Source of the DNA: SIG575 sp045632485
GTDB taxonomy: Bacteria > Bacillota > Clostridia > Oscillospirales > Acutalibacteraceae
Assembly: GCA_045632485.1 (NCBI GenBank)
Contig: JAZQWT010000060.1
Coordinates: 1 to 37,805, forward strand
Reading direction: 5' to 3'
DNA length: 37,805 nucleotides
In this document: one piece after another, positions 23,271 through 30,678 of the stretch
Layout: each line of letters opens with the position of its first letter
Position numbering within the stretch: position 1 is the stretch's first letter
Notes under the pieces: generated by a model
Told to the model about the DNA's origin: nothing
Database searches by the model: none
Seen by the model: only the letters and a program-made list of their open reading frames with translations
Position numbers and translations under genes: made by a program

Positions 23271-24551
23271 TTAAGTTGTTTCTTCTTCAATTTCCGCTTT
23301 TTCGTATATGAATTCCTGCAACTGACGTGATGTAGAAGCCCTGTCTATAACAAGCACCGACGCTCCGTTAATTGTCTGGGACATATAGTTTTCATCAACA
23401 GGAATTCTCGATTGCACCATATCATAACGCATATACGAGAGCACCGCACCCTCTGCAAGGAAAGTAAGCTCAAGGCTGTTCATATCAGTTTCAATATATT
23501 CCATAACTGATTTGCCCATATCAACAAGTTCAAAAGGATTTGTTTTCTTGACTTGTTCAAGGATTGCTGCAATAACCTTACGCTGACGCTGTGTTCTGTA
23601 AAAATCACTGTCCAGCTTTCTGATTCTTACATAAGTCAACGCCTGTCCACCCGTAAGCTTCACATTTTCGCCATAGTCGATAGTATATCTTGTTGTGGTG
23701 TTGATAAATTCAGCTTCTCTCTGTTCAACCTCCACCGTTACTCCGCCTAAACTGTCTACAATATCTTCAAAAGCCGAAAAATCTACCAGCACATAATTAT
23801 CAACATCAATGCCGAAATTATGCTCGATAGTTTCCATTACCAGCTGCGGACCACCGTAAACACAAGCCGCATTCATTCTGTTTTCTCCGTGACCGGGAAT
23901 CTCCACATATGTATCACGCAGAAAAGAAGTCAGCTTAAGCTGTTTGTGTTTTTTATCAACAGATAAGAGAATCATCGTATCACTTCTTGAAGTATTGCCG
24001 CCTTGTTTATCGTCTACACCTAAAAGAAGAATATTCTTGACTCTGCTGTCTTTAACCAGCCCCTGAGATGAGCTGAAACTACTCTGCGTTTTAACGTATT
24101 GCGTATTTGCGAAAACAGAGCAGATATAACCTGTAATACCGACATAAACTATAGCCAAAACAACTATAAGTGCCATAAACTTTCTGAAGAAACCGCCTTT
24201 CTTCTCTTCAGGCACTTTTGATGTTTTACGCGAACCGCCCTTTGAATATTCTGCAGGTTTCTGCTTTGCATTTCTGTTACCTGACGATATGCTTATATCA
24301 TTACGGTGTTGCTCATAGCTTCTTCTCTGCTGAGGCTGACGCGAGGCGGAATTTTTTCCTACATAGATACCGTTTTCTGTATCTTCTGCAGGTTGCTGCC
24401 GTCTGACAGGTGCTTGTCCGTTAGCACGCCTTACAAGGTCTTCATAACTGTATGGGTTACTCTGCCTGGTGGCGGCATTCTGAGTTTTACGGTTTCTGTT
24501 AACCGGTATATCAGAAGATTTGCGTCCGTTATAATCTGCCAAAATCATCAT
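23271..24551 (-). CDS. LCP (LytR-CpsA-Psr) family cell-wall polymer ligase
   Basis: LCP enzymes transfer lipid-linked wall polymers onto peptidoglycan outside the membrane. The 426-residue protein has a long, basic, Gln/Arg/Ser-rich cytoplasmic N-terminus (about 1-120), one membrane helix (about 124-147) and an LCP domain from about 171. That domain carries NILLLGVDDKQGGNTSRSD, TSFLRDTYVEIPGHGENRMN, VDFSAFEDIVDSLGGV, TGGQALTYVRIRK and FYRTQRQRKVI, including the conserved Asp and Arg pyrophosphate ligands. No LytR C-terminal domain follows. The start is uncertain: the ATG at 24551 has only AAGG close by. It heads an operon with the phosphatase-like gene. The rfb genes in the window could supply rhamnose for such polymers (inference). 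Confidence 0.92.
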   Translation of the reverse strand: MMILADYNGRKSSDIPVNRNRKTQNAATRQSNPYSYEDLVRRANGQAPVRRQQPAEDTENGIYVGKNSASRQPQQRRSYEQHRNDISISSGNRNAKQKPAEYSKGGSRKTSKVPEEKKGGFFRKFMALIVVLAIVYVGITGYICSVFANTQYVKTQSSFSSSQGLVKDSRVKNILLLGVDDKQGGNTSRSDTMILLSVDKKHKQLKLTSFLRDTYVEIPGHGENRMNAACVYGGPQLVMETIEHNFGIDVDNYVLVDFSAFEDIVDSLGGVTVEVEQREAEFINTTTRYTIDYGENVKLTGGQALTYVRIRKLDSDFYRTQRQRKVIAAILEQVKKTNPFELVDMGKSVMEYIETDMNSLELTFLAEGAVLSYMRYDMVQSRIPVDENYMSQTINGASVLVIDRASTSRQLQEFIYEKAEIEEETT

Positions 24552-24579
24552 CCTTATTTAAAATTAGATTTGCATAAAC

Positions 24580-24608
24580 ATTTTACACCAAAACACCTTA
24601 TTATGCAA
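24580..24608 (-). promoter_or_regulatory. SigA-type promoter of the LCP operon
   Basis: On the minus strand, TTGCAT (24603-24608) and TAAAAT (24580-24585) are separated by 17 bases, about 29 bases ahead of the ATG. Confidence 0.6.
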
Positions 24609-24635
24609 CAACTAAAGCAAAATTGAGCTATTTTG

Positions 24636-24664
24636 TTGACAAACACGTGTTTTTGTTTTAAAAT
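24636..24664 (+). promoter_or_regulatory. SigA-type promoter of rnpB
   Basis: TTGACA (24636-24641) and TAAAAT (24659-24664) are separated by 17 bases, placing the start of transcription at or near 24669-24671, the first base of RNase P stem P1. Confidence 0.8.
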
Positions 24665-24668
24665 CTAT

Positions 24669-25008
24669 TCGAGAAGGTTGGGCAGTCGCGGCTGATTTTT
24701 CAGACGAGGAAAGTCCGAGCCCCACAGAGCAGGATAACGGCTAACGGCCGCCGAGGGTGACCTTAGGGAAAGTGCATAGAAATATACCGCCGTGATTTTC
24801 GCGGTAAGGTTGAGATGGTGCGGTAAGAGCGCACCGGTGTGCAGGAGACTGCACAGCCAAGTAAACCCTATCCGGAGCAACACCGACTGAGATTCCGCAT
24901 TTGCTCGATGTATATCTCGAAGGGTGGCTTGAGCGTTACGGCAACGTAACGCCTAGAAAGATGATTGCCTTAAACGACAGAACTCGGCTTACAGACCTTC
25001 TCGATTTT
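24669..25008 (+). ncRNA. rnpB: RNase P RNA (type A)
   Basis: This is the catalytic RNA that matures tRNA 5' ends. Stem P1 is formed by TCGAGAAGGT (24669-24678) and ACCTTCTCGA (24995-25004). Conserved core blocks are GAGGAAAGTCCGAGC, CACAGAGCAGGATAACGGC, AGGGAAAGTGCATA, the CCA-binding loop in GGTGCGGTAAGAGCGCACCGG (split here only by its stem) and the 3' block CAGAACTCGGCTTACAG. The length of about 340 bases and the architecture fit the type A form of Clostridia, not the Bacillus type B. The 3' end is marked only by TTTT without a further hairpin, and the Dabb gene starts 27 bases later. Confidence 0.96.
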
Positions 25009-25035
25009 AAAAAACAACCGAAAGGAAAAAATAAA

Positions 25036-25332
25036 ATGGTAAAACATATGATTATCTGGAAACTCAAAGACGAGGTTTCTGACAAAGATGCTTGTAAAAA
25101 AGACATAAAAGATGCTCTTGAAGATCTTGTTGGTAAAATCGACGGTCTTACAGAAATGCATATTCTGACAGAAAGTTTCCCCGCTTCCACAGGCGATATT
25201 ATGATGGATTCAACTTTTGAAAGTGCCGAAGCATTGGCAAATTACCAGAAGCACCCTCTCCACGTGGAAATTGCAAACGGCAAAGTAAGACCTAATGTTG
25301 ATACAAGACTTTCTTTTGATTATGAAGTTTAA
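25036..25332 (+). CDS. Dabb-family (stress-responsive A/B barrel) protein
   Basis: The 98-residue cytoplasmic protein has the Dabb ferredoxin-like fold pattern: VKHMIIWKLKDEVSD at the start, a central helix (KKDIKDALEDLVGKIDGL), and DSTFESAEALANYQKHPLHVEI near the end. Family members form dimeric barrels with varied or unknown roles. The ATG at 25036 follows AAAGGA; an open frame extending back to 24901 runs through RNase P RNA and is not real. No promoter is seen between rnpB and this gene, so it may be expressed by read-through from the rnpB promoter. Confidence 0.88.
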   Translation: MVKHMIIWKLKDEVSDKDACKKDIKDALEDLVGKIDGLTEMHILTESFPASTGDIMMDSTFESAEALANYQKHPLHVEIANGKVRPNVDTRLSFDYEV

Positions 25333-25344
25333 TAAAAAATTTTA

Positions 25345-25379
25345 AAGGAACTGCTGACAACATCAGCAGTTCCTTTTTT
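25345..25379. terminator. Bidirectional intrinsic terminator
   Basis: A perfect 13-bp stem AAGGAACTGCTGA (25345-25357) / TCAGCAGTTCCTT (25363-25375) has T runs on both strands. It separates the convergent Dabb and sialidase-like genes. Confidence 0.9.
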
Positions 25380-25380
25380 C

Positions 25381-26565
25381 TTATGATATTTTTATTTTTG
25401 CCATTGTTATTTTATAGGTAGTACCAAGGCAATCGGGGTTATTCACATAATAAAGTGTTCCACCGTCTTCTGAAAAGAAAAGTGACGGACTGTAACCGCA
25501 TCTTTCTGTGAATTCGTGAGAATACGGTATGGGGTTATCAACAGGCACAAAAGTTTTACCGTAATCAAAGCTCAAAAACATATCGCTGCCTGTCTTACTT
25601 CCGTATTTAGCGGAATGATGTGCAACCACTACAAGCGTACCGCACTCACTACCTGCAGGTGTCCACGCAACATAAGGCGCTGAACCTAAAGTTTTACCTG
25701 TTGCAGAAACTACTTTTCCGTAATCTGAAACATCTCCCCAGTTATCAAGTGATGTTGTTTTCTTATAATAAATATGGGCACTTTTTTTGCCTACTATTTC
25801 ATATGTCATAATATATTCGCCGTTACCCATTTTTGTAACAGACGGCATACCCGGACGCAAAGCTGAATCTTTGCAGGCAACACATTCGAATTTTTCACTC
25901 CAGTTTACAAGATCGGTAGTATATTTGTAAACAAGCTTCTGCGAATGTTCAGGGTCAGAATCATCAGAATAGAAGCAGAAAAGTCTGCCTGTTTCTTCTT
26001 CATATATGAAATACGGCTCCCATACTCCCCAGTCAATTCCGCCTGCTTTGTCCACGTTACAGAACGCGTTCCACGTTCTTCCCAGATCTGTGCTTGAATA
26101 AAGAGTTATTGTACTGGCAGAAATATTATCACCTGCGCCAAGTATCGAAGTTGCAGCAAGAATAATTGTGCCTTTTTCAAAGTCACCTATTTTTGCCGGA
26201 AGTTCATACAAAAACGGCATCCACTCATTATAATATCCCTCATTGAAATTGTCTTTTACCATACTTATATGTTCCCATGTTTTTCCGTCATCAACACTTT
26301 CGTAAACAGGATATGTGCCTCCCCATTTTTCAAAAGCCACAAAAAGTTTTCCGTTATCTTCTGCGTTTTTCTGATGGCAGAGTTTTATAATTGTGGGATA
26401 TTCGCTTACGTTTGCATCGGGACTATCAGGCACAAAAACATCGTTGACACTTTCCACTTCAAATTCAATCGGTAATTTATCATAACTTACATTCGAATCA
26501 AAGGAAAAAATAAACCTGAAAACAGTAAGGATTATAATCATTAATCTGAAAAATATTTTCTGCAC
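25381..26565 (-). CDS. Membrane-anchored sialidase-like (Asp-box) beta-propeller protein
   Basis: The 394-residue protein starts at a GTG (26565) after AGGGTGA and has an N-terminal hydrophobic segment (IFFRLMIIILTVFRFIFSF) without a clear cleavage site, so it is exported or membrane-anchored. At least three Asp-box repeats, the sialidase-superfamily signature, are visible: SVDDGKTWEHI, SSTDLGRTWNAF and SFDYGKTFVPV. The order of blades (WMPFLYELP, GVWEPYFIYEEETGRL, LRPGMPSVTKMGNGEYIMTYE) resembles exo-acting glycosidases of the sialidase/exo-arabinanase fold. The usual sialidase arginine triad could not be assigned with confidence, so the substrate is left open. It is transcribed alone, divergently from a second propeller gene. 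Confidence 0.8.
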   Translation of the reverse strand: MQKIFFRLMIIILTVFRFIFSFDSNVSYDKLPIEFEVESVNDVFVPDSPDANVSEYPTIIKLCHQKNAEDNGKLFVAFEKWGGTYPVYESVDDGKTWEHISMVKDNFNEGYYNEWMPFLYELPAKIGDFEKGTIILAATSILGAGDNISASTITLYSSTDLGRTWNAFCNVDKAGGIDWGVWEPYFIYEEETGRLFCFYSDDSDPEHSQKLVYKYTTDLVNWSEKFECVACKDSALRPGMPSVTKMGNGEYIMTYEIVGKKSAHIYYKKTTSLDNWGDVSDYGKVVSATGKTLGSAPYVAWTPAGSECGTLVVVAHHSAKYGSKTGSDMFLSFDYGKTFVPVDNPIPYSHEFTERCGYSPSLFFSEDGGTLYYVNNPDCLGTTYKITMAKIKIS

Positions 26566-26595
26566 AAAATCACCCTTTGAAATACATTTTAAAAT

Positions 26596-26624
26596 ATAGT
26601 ACACTTTTGTTTTTTTATTGTCAA
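26596..26624 (-). promoter_or_regulatory. SigA-type promoter of the sialidase-like gene
   Basis: On the minus strand, TTGACA (26619-26624) and TACTAT (26596-26601) are separated by 17 bases. The -35 box is half of a 7-bp inverted repeat shared with the divergent promoter. Confidence 0.8.
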
Positions 26625-26639
26625 GTGACCCCCACTGTC

Positions 26640-26668
26640 TTGACAATTGTTTTTCACCCCCTTATAAT
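26640..26668 (+). promoter_or_regulatory. SigA-type promoter of the propeller-phosphoesterase pair
   Basis: TTGACA (26640-26645) and TATAAT (26663-26668) are separated by 17 bases. The two facing -35 regions form TGTCAAG (26619-26625) and CTTGACA (26639-26645), 13 bases apart. Confidence 0.85.
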
Positions 26669-26705
26669 AAATTACGGTAAACAAAAATTTACAGGAGATG
26701 TTTTT

Positions 26706-27560
26706 ATGACTACTTTCGGCACCATTTATGTAATTTTCAAAAAGATTATTATCCTGATTTCTTCAATTATGCTACTTGTTGTAGGCGCAGATGAAAAAGA
26801 TATGCCCTTGCCTGATTCAGCAGAAATCATCAGAAAAGAAACTTACGTTTTATACGATCACCATATGTCTTCACAGGGAGTAACAAACGATGGTGAATTT
26901 TTCTATTTCAGCGGAACAAAAAATTTAGGCAAAGCCCGTATAGATTCAGGTGAAATTTTTCTTATCAACACTTCTCCCATTCCACAAGAGCTTAAAGACA
27001 AAGGCTGCAATCACATCGGTGGATTAAGTTATTATAACGGCTACATTTATGCAGCTATTGAAGACGGCCCTGACTACCTCAATTCTTTCATAGCTCTTTA
27101 TGATGCGGAAACTCTTGAATATTCAGGCATATATTACGAACTTCCCCACGAGCTGCACATTGAAGGTGTGCCGTGGTGTGCAATTGATGTTGAACGAAAC
27201 TGTCTTTACACCGCAGAATGGAGCAACGCAACTGTTCTCAATGTTTTCAATCTGAACGATATGTCACTGAGAGAAACTATCGGACTTTCACAGACTATCG
27301 ACAGAATTCAGGGTGCAGAAATGTTTGACGGAAAACTTTATATGTCCTGCGATGAAGAAAATGATAAAAAACGAATTTTCAGCATTGATGTTGCAACAGG
27401 TGTTGTTGAAGAAGTTTTTGCAAGAAATATAGGTAAAGGCTTCGAAGCTGAAGGTATGACAATTTATAAAGATGAACAGAACGAGCCTGTTTTCTGTGTT
27501 CTTGACAGAGGCGAACGCAGGCAGAGTACAAACCTGACTTTTTATAAATTAGCAGATTAA
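26706..27560 (+). CDS. Membrane-anchored beta-propeller-like protein, function unknown
   Basis: The 284-residue product has an N-terminal hydrophobic helix (about residues 6-26, IFKKIIILISSIMLLVVGA) and then a repeated strand pattern typical of a propeller: GEFFYFSGTKNLG, GGLSYYNGYIYAAIED, CLYTAEWSNAT, FDGKLYMSCDEEN and GKGFEAEGMTIYKDE. The final phrase resembles the SMP-30/esterase-like-phytase type of lactonase-fold proteins, but no catalytic set was identified. CAGGAGATG before the ATG fixes the start; a longer open frame to 26577 would run through the promoter. It is 27 bases upstream of a metallophosphoesterase gene and probably co-transcribed with it. Confidence 0.75.
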   Translation: MTTFGTIYVIFKKIIILISSIMLLVVGADEKDMPLPDSAEIIRKETYVLYDHHMSSQGVTNDGEFFYFSGTKNLGKARIDSGEIFLINTSPIPQELKDKGCNHIGGLSYYNGYIYAAIEDGPDYLNSFIALYDAETLEYSGIYYELPHELHIEGVPWCAIDVERNCLYTAEWSNATVLNVFNLNDMSLRETIGLSQTIDRIQGAEMFDGKLYMSCDEENDKKRIFSIDVATGVVEEVFARNIGKGFEAEGMTIYKDEQNEPVFCVLDRGERRQSTNLTFYKLAD

Positions 27561-27587
27561 TAAATCTATCTGAAAGAAGGCTATTCC

Positions 27588-28490
27588 ATGAACGTTTATC
27601 TTGATTTTGCAAAACACGTAATCTTAACAGTTTTCACTCTTCTTTATCTCCCGATTTCTTTTATAATACCTCCCACAGACAGTTATGAGGCAAAAAATCC
27701 CGATGAACTGAAAACAAGCTTCACAGTACTTTCAGATATTCATATCGAGGGAAACAATTATCCTACATTCAGAGAATATTCTGAAATTCTCAAAGAAGTA
27801 AAAAACAGTAAAGATAATGACACTCTGGTATTTCTTGGCGACAACACAATGAACGGTCAGGACATTGAAAGTATTTTCTTTTTCGGTGCTCTCGCTCTGT
27901 CAAAGCCTGCAGATAATCTCATAATCGCTCCCGGTAACCACGATTACGGAAACGGCACAGGCGGTTACGACAAATTGGCTGAGCGTTTCCAGCGATATGC
28001 AAATTTTGCAGGTTGCAAAATTGATACAAATAATTATTATAAAATCATTGACGGATATTATTTTATTGTCCTTACAACAGAAAGCGATTCTGTAAACGGA
28101 ATTGATATTTCAGATGAACAGCTTGAATGGTTGAAAGGCGTTCTCGATGAAGCCACAAAAGAAGACAAACCTGTTTTTGTTTTCTCTCATCATCCTGTAA
28201 ACTACATTGAAGATGGCCCTTACGACAAGCTTTCAAATGTGATTGACGATTATGAGGATGTACTCTTCTTCTGCGGACATACACACTCACCTCTCTCTGC
28301 ATACTCTGTTGCTGAAGTAAACGGTGTACAGCAGATAAATCTGCCTAAAGCAACCGAACACGCAACAGAAGGATATGAAACAAGTGTGGGTGCAGTCGTT
28401 GAAGTTTATGAAAATGAAGTTCTCCTGCGTTTCCGTGACTTTGATGACGGAAAATGGCTTGAAGAGTATGAATACAGTTTTACTTTTTAA
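27588..28490 (+). CDS. Membrane-anchored metallophosphoesterase
   Basis: The 300-residue protein has an N-terminal hydrophobic anchor (about residues 8-28, AKHVILTVFTLLYLPISFI) and a calcineurin-like phosphoesterase domain with a standard metal set: LSDIHIEG (DxH), FLGDNTMNG, APGNHDYGN, FSHHPVNY and FCGHTHSPL. Unlike the three tandem enzymes and the purple-acid-like protein in this window, motif I keeps its His. GAAAGAAGG precedes the ATG. It pairs with the preceding propeller gene; both should face the outside. The C-terminus is polar and lacks the hydrophobic tail seen on signal-peptide proteins here. Substrate unknown. Confidence 0.88.
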   Translation: MNVYLDFAKHVILTVFTLLYLPISFIIPPTDSYEAKNPDELKTSFTVLSDIHIEGNNYPTFREYSEILKEVKNSKDNDTLVFLGDNTMNGQDIESIFFFGALALSKPADNLIIAPGNHDYGNGTGGYDKLAERFQRYANFAGCKIDTNNYYKIIDGYYFIVLTTESDSVNGIDISDEQLEWLKGVLDEATKEDKPVFVFSHHPVNYIEDGPYDKLSNVIDDYEDVLFFCGHTHSPLSAYSVAEVNGVQQINLPKATEHATEGYETSVGAVVEVYENEVLLRFRDFDDGKWLEEYEYSFTF

Positions 28491-28563
28491 AATCAATTTT
28501 TAATCTTGTATTTAAAACGATTTTGTGATAAATTTATTATAAATTGGAATAAAGAGGGAAATT

Positions 28564-29052
28564 ATGAACGGACTTACACGACGTGAAAGAGAAATTACCG
28601 ATATAAATAAAATTCTCGAAATTCTCGATACTGCAAAAGTTCTGCATCTCGGTCTTGTTGACGGAGATGAGCCTTACGTAGTGCCGATGAACTACGGTTA
28701 TATTTATGAAAACGAAAAACTGACAATTTATCTGCACGGTGCACGCAGAGGCAGAAAACTTGATGTAATGAGAAAAAATCCTAAAGTTTTCTTTGAAGCC
28801 TCGTGTGGAATCACCCCCTTTGAAGGTGACGTTGCATGCAAATACGGAATTACGTATTCTTCAATTATGGGCAGAGGCAGAGCTGAAATTGTGGAGGACC
28901 CTGAGGAAAAAATGAAAGCCCTTTCAATTCTTATGAAAACACAGACAGGTAAGGACTTTGAATTCAATGAAAAACTTGTAAGCGTTGTTGCCGTAATAAG
29001 AATTGATGTTTCAGATTTTACGGCGAAACACAGACCGGCGCCGACAAAATAA
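28564..29052 (+). CDS. NimA-like pyridoxamine-5'-phosphate-oxidase-fold flavoprotein
   Basis: The 162-residue cytoplasmic protein has the split-barrel FMN-binding fold of the PPOX family. RREREITDINKILEIL, LGLVDGDEPYVVPMNYGY, IYLHGARRGRKLDVMRKNP and YSSIMGRGRAEIV match the NimA-like group, some of which reduce nitroimidazoles; most are uncharacterised. The length is usual. AAAGAGGGAAATT precedes the ATG. It is followed 18 bases later by the LCAT-like gene, so the two may be co-transcribed despite unrelated roles. Drug resistance is not implied by sequence alone. Confidence 0.88.
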   Translation: MNGLTRREREITDINKILEILDTAKVLHLGLVDGDEPYVVPMNYGYIYENEKLTIYLHGARRGRKLDVMRKNPKVFFEASCGITPFEGDVACKYGITYSSIMGRGRAEIVEDPEEKMKALSILMKTQTGKDFEFNEKLVSVVAVIRIDVSDFTAKHRPAPTK

Positions 29053-29070
29053 AAAGGACAGGTGACAAAA

Positions 29071-30573
29071 ATGAAAAAAGTATTATGTGTAATCCTTGCA
29101 ATGATTATTGCGCTGGCAATTCCGTTATCAGCAATGGCAGATAACGGAGCAAAATGTGACTGCGGTACTGCTCCTGTAGTTTATGTCCGCGGATTCGGTG
29201 GCGGAATATATAAAGTTGAAGATGACGGAAGTCTTACAAATGCTTTCGCATTCGATGCACAGAAACTTATGCCCGCTATTGACGATATTTTTGTTGCTGT
29301 TTTTTCTCTTGTAACAGGCAATGCCAAATGGTTTGCAAAAGGTGCAGGAAATATTCTTGATGCAATTATGGGCGACCTTAACTGCACCGCTGACGGTGAT
29401 TCTGTTTGCAACATCATACCGGAAGAATCCGATCCCACAAATATCGATAAACACAAAGACTATAAAATGGAAGCACATGCTCTTGACAGAGAAGATGCTC
29501 TTTACGATTTTGAATATGACTGGCGTATTGACCCTCTGGTGATTGCCGATAAACTTAATACATATATTGAGGAAGTGAAAGCGACAACAGGTCACGATAA
29601 GGTTGTAATCAAGTGCCACAGCGAAGGTAACTGTGTTGCAGCTGCTTATCTTTACAAATACGGTCACGATTCTGTTGAAAAACTCTGCTTTACCGCAGCT
29701 GCATTTAACGGAATCAATCTTGTAGGTCAGCTTTTCACACAGGACCTTTCTCTTAAGAACAAAGGAACTCTTCTTGCAGATTTTGTAGCTTCTCTTATGC
29801 AGGGTGAAGAATCAGGTGCAATTGTAGGTCCCCTTATGTATGTGCTTGATGATATTGGTCTTCTTGATGGTGTTGCTAACCTTCTTCATAACGCTCTTAT
29901 AGGCGACGTGCTCGACACACTTTATGATGAAGTGCTCATTGATTCCTTTGCAACATGGCCTGCATTGTGGACTTTCGTTCCCGATTCTTACTATGAAAGC
30001 GCAAAACAATCAATGTTTGGTGATAATGCAAAATATGCAAATCTTATAAAGAGAATTGACGAATATCATTACAATGTTCAGAAAAAACTTGAACCTATGC
30101 TTAAAAGTGCTGAGGCAGACGGAGTAAGCATACTTTTCTTCTCACAGTACAATTTTGCACCTATCCCCGTTTACGATGAAGGACTTTCAATGAGCGATAT
30201 GCTTGTAGAAACAAAATACTCAAGTTTCGGTGCAACTACTGCTGCATACGGTGAAGTGCTTGATCTTGATTTCAATTCCCCCAATGCAAAATACTATTCA
30301 AAAGACAAACTCATTGACGCCTCGACCTGCATTTTCCCTGAATATACATGGTTTATCCGAGGTATAAATCACGCAATCTCACCTGAACCCTATCTTGATT
30401 TTGCAGACTGGGCAATACTTTATGACGGCCAGCCCACAGTATTTACTGACCCTGACCATCCTCAGTTTGTATATCTCAATTCTGAAAATAAACTTGTCCC
30501 CGTAACAGAAGAGATTCCCGTTGATAGCACAAACAACTTTATTAAGTTTATCAAAGCGCTTTTCAATGCATAA
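29071..30573 (+). CDS. Secreted LCAT-like alpha/beta hydrolase (putative lipase/acyltransferase)
   Basis: The 500-residue exported protein has a signal peptide (MKKVLCVILAMIIALAIPLS, cleavage near AMA). The hydrolase starts with APVVYVRGFGGG, then YDFEYDWRIDPL, which is the LCAT/PDAT phrase, and IKCHSEGNCVAAAY, the nucleophile elbow with Ser184. The elbow is CHSEG instead of GHSxG. A candidate acid is within the central region and the likely His is in GINHAISPEP. It probably acts on lipids or acyl esters outside the cell (inference). It ends in a short hydrophobic tail (NNFIKFIKALFNA). A GTG at 29062 is an alternative start; the ATG at 29071 was preferred for AGGTGA and the MKK signal start. 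Confidence 0.82.
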   Translation: MKKVLCVILAMIIALAIPLSAMADNGAKCDCGTAPVVYVRGFGGGIYKVEDDGSLTNAFAFDAQKLMPAIDDIFVAVFSLVTGNAKWFAKGAGNILDAIMGDLNCTADGDSVCNIIPEESDPTNIDKHKDYKMEAHALDREDALYDFEYDWRIDPLVIADKLNTYIEEVKATTGHDKVVIKCHSEGNCVAAAYLYKYGHDSVEKLCFTAAAFNGINLVGQLFTQDLSLKNKGTLLADFVASLMQGEESGAIVGPLMYVLDDIGLLDGVANLLHNALIGDVLDTLYDEVLIDSFATWPALWTFVPDSYYESAKQSMFGDNAKYANLIKRIDEYHYNVQKKLEPMLKSAEADGVSILFFSQYNFAPIPVYDEGLSMSDMLVETKYSSFGATTAAYGEVLDLDFNSPNAKYYSKDKLIDASTCIFPEYTWFIRGINHAISPEPYLDFADWAILYDGQPTVFTDPDHPQFVYLNSENKLVPVTEEIPVDSTNNFIKFIKALFNA

Positions 30574-30598
30574 AAATACATTAAAATTAAAAATTCTA

Positions 30599-30627
30599 TT
30601 GAAATTTCACAAAAGGTGTATTATAAT
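30599..30627 (+). promoter_or_regulatory. SigA-type promoter of mgsA
   Basis: TTGAAA (30599-30604) and TATAAT (30622-30627) are separated by 17 bases, about 50 bases ahead of the ATG. Confidence 0.75.
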
Positions 30628-30678
30628 TAATTAGTAATGTACTCTAAAATCGAAAGCACAATGAAAGGAGTATACTAA

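Noticed and set aside
24901..25332. Long 143-codon frame as the Dabb gene
   Set aside because: Its first 45 codons lie inside the 3' third of RNase P RNA; the ATG at 25036 has a ribosome site and starts the Dabb fold.
28564..29052. Nitroimidazole resistance gene
   Set aside because: The fold and phrases fit NimA-like PPOX proteins, but most such proteins have no proven drug reductase activity.
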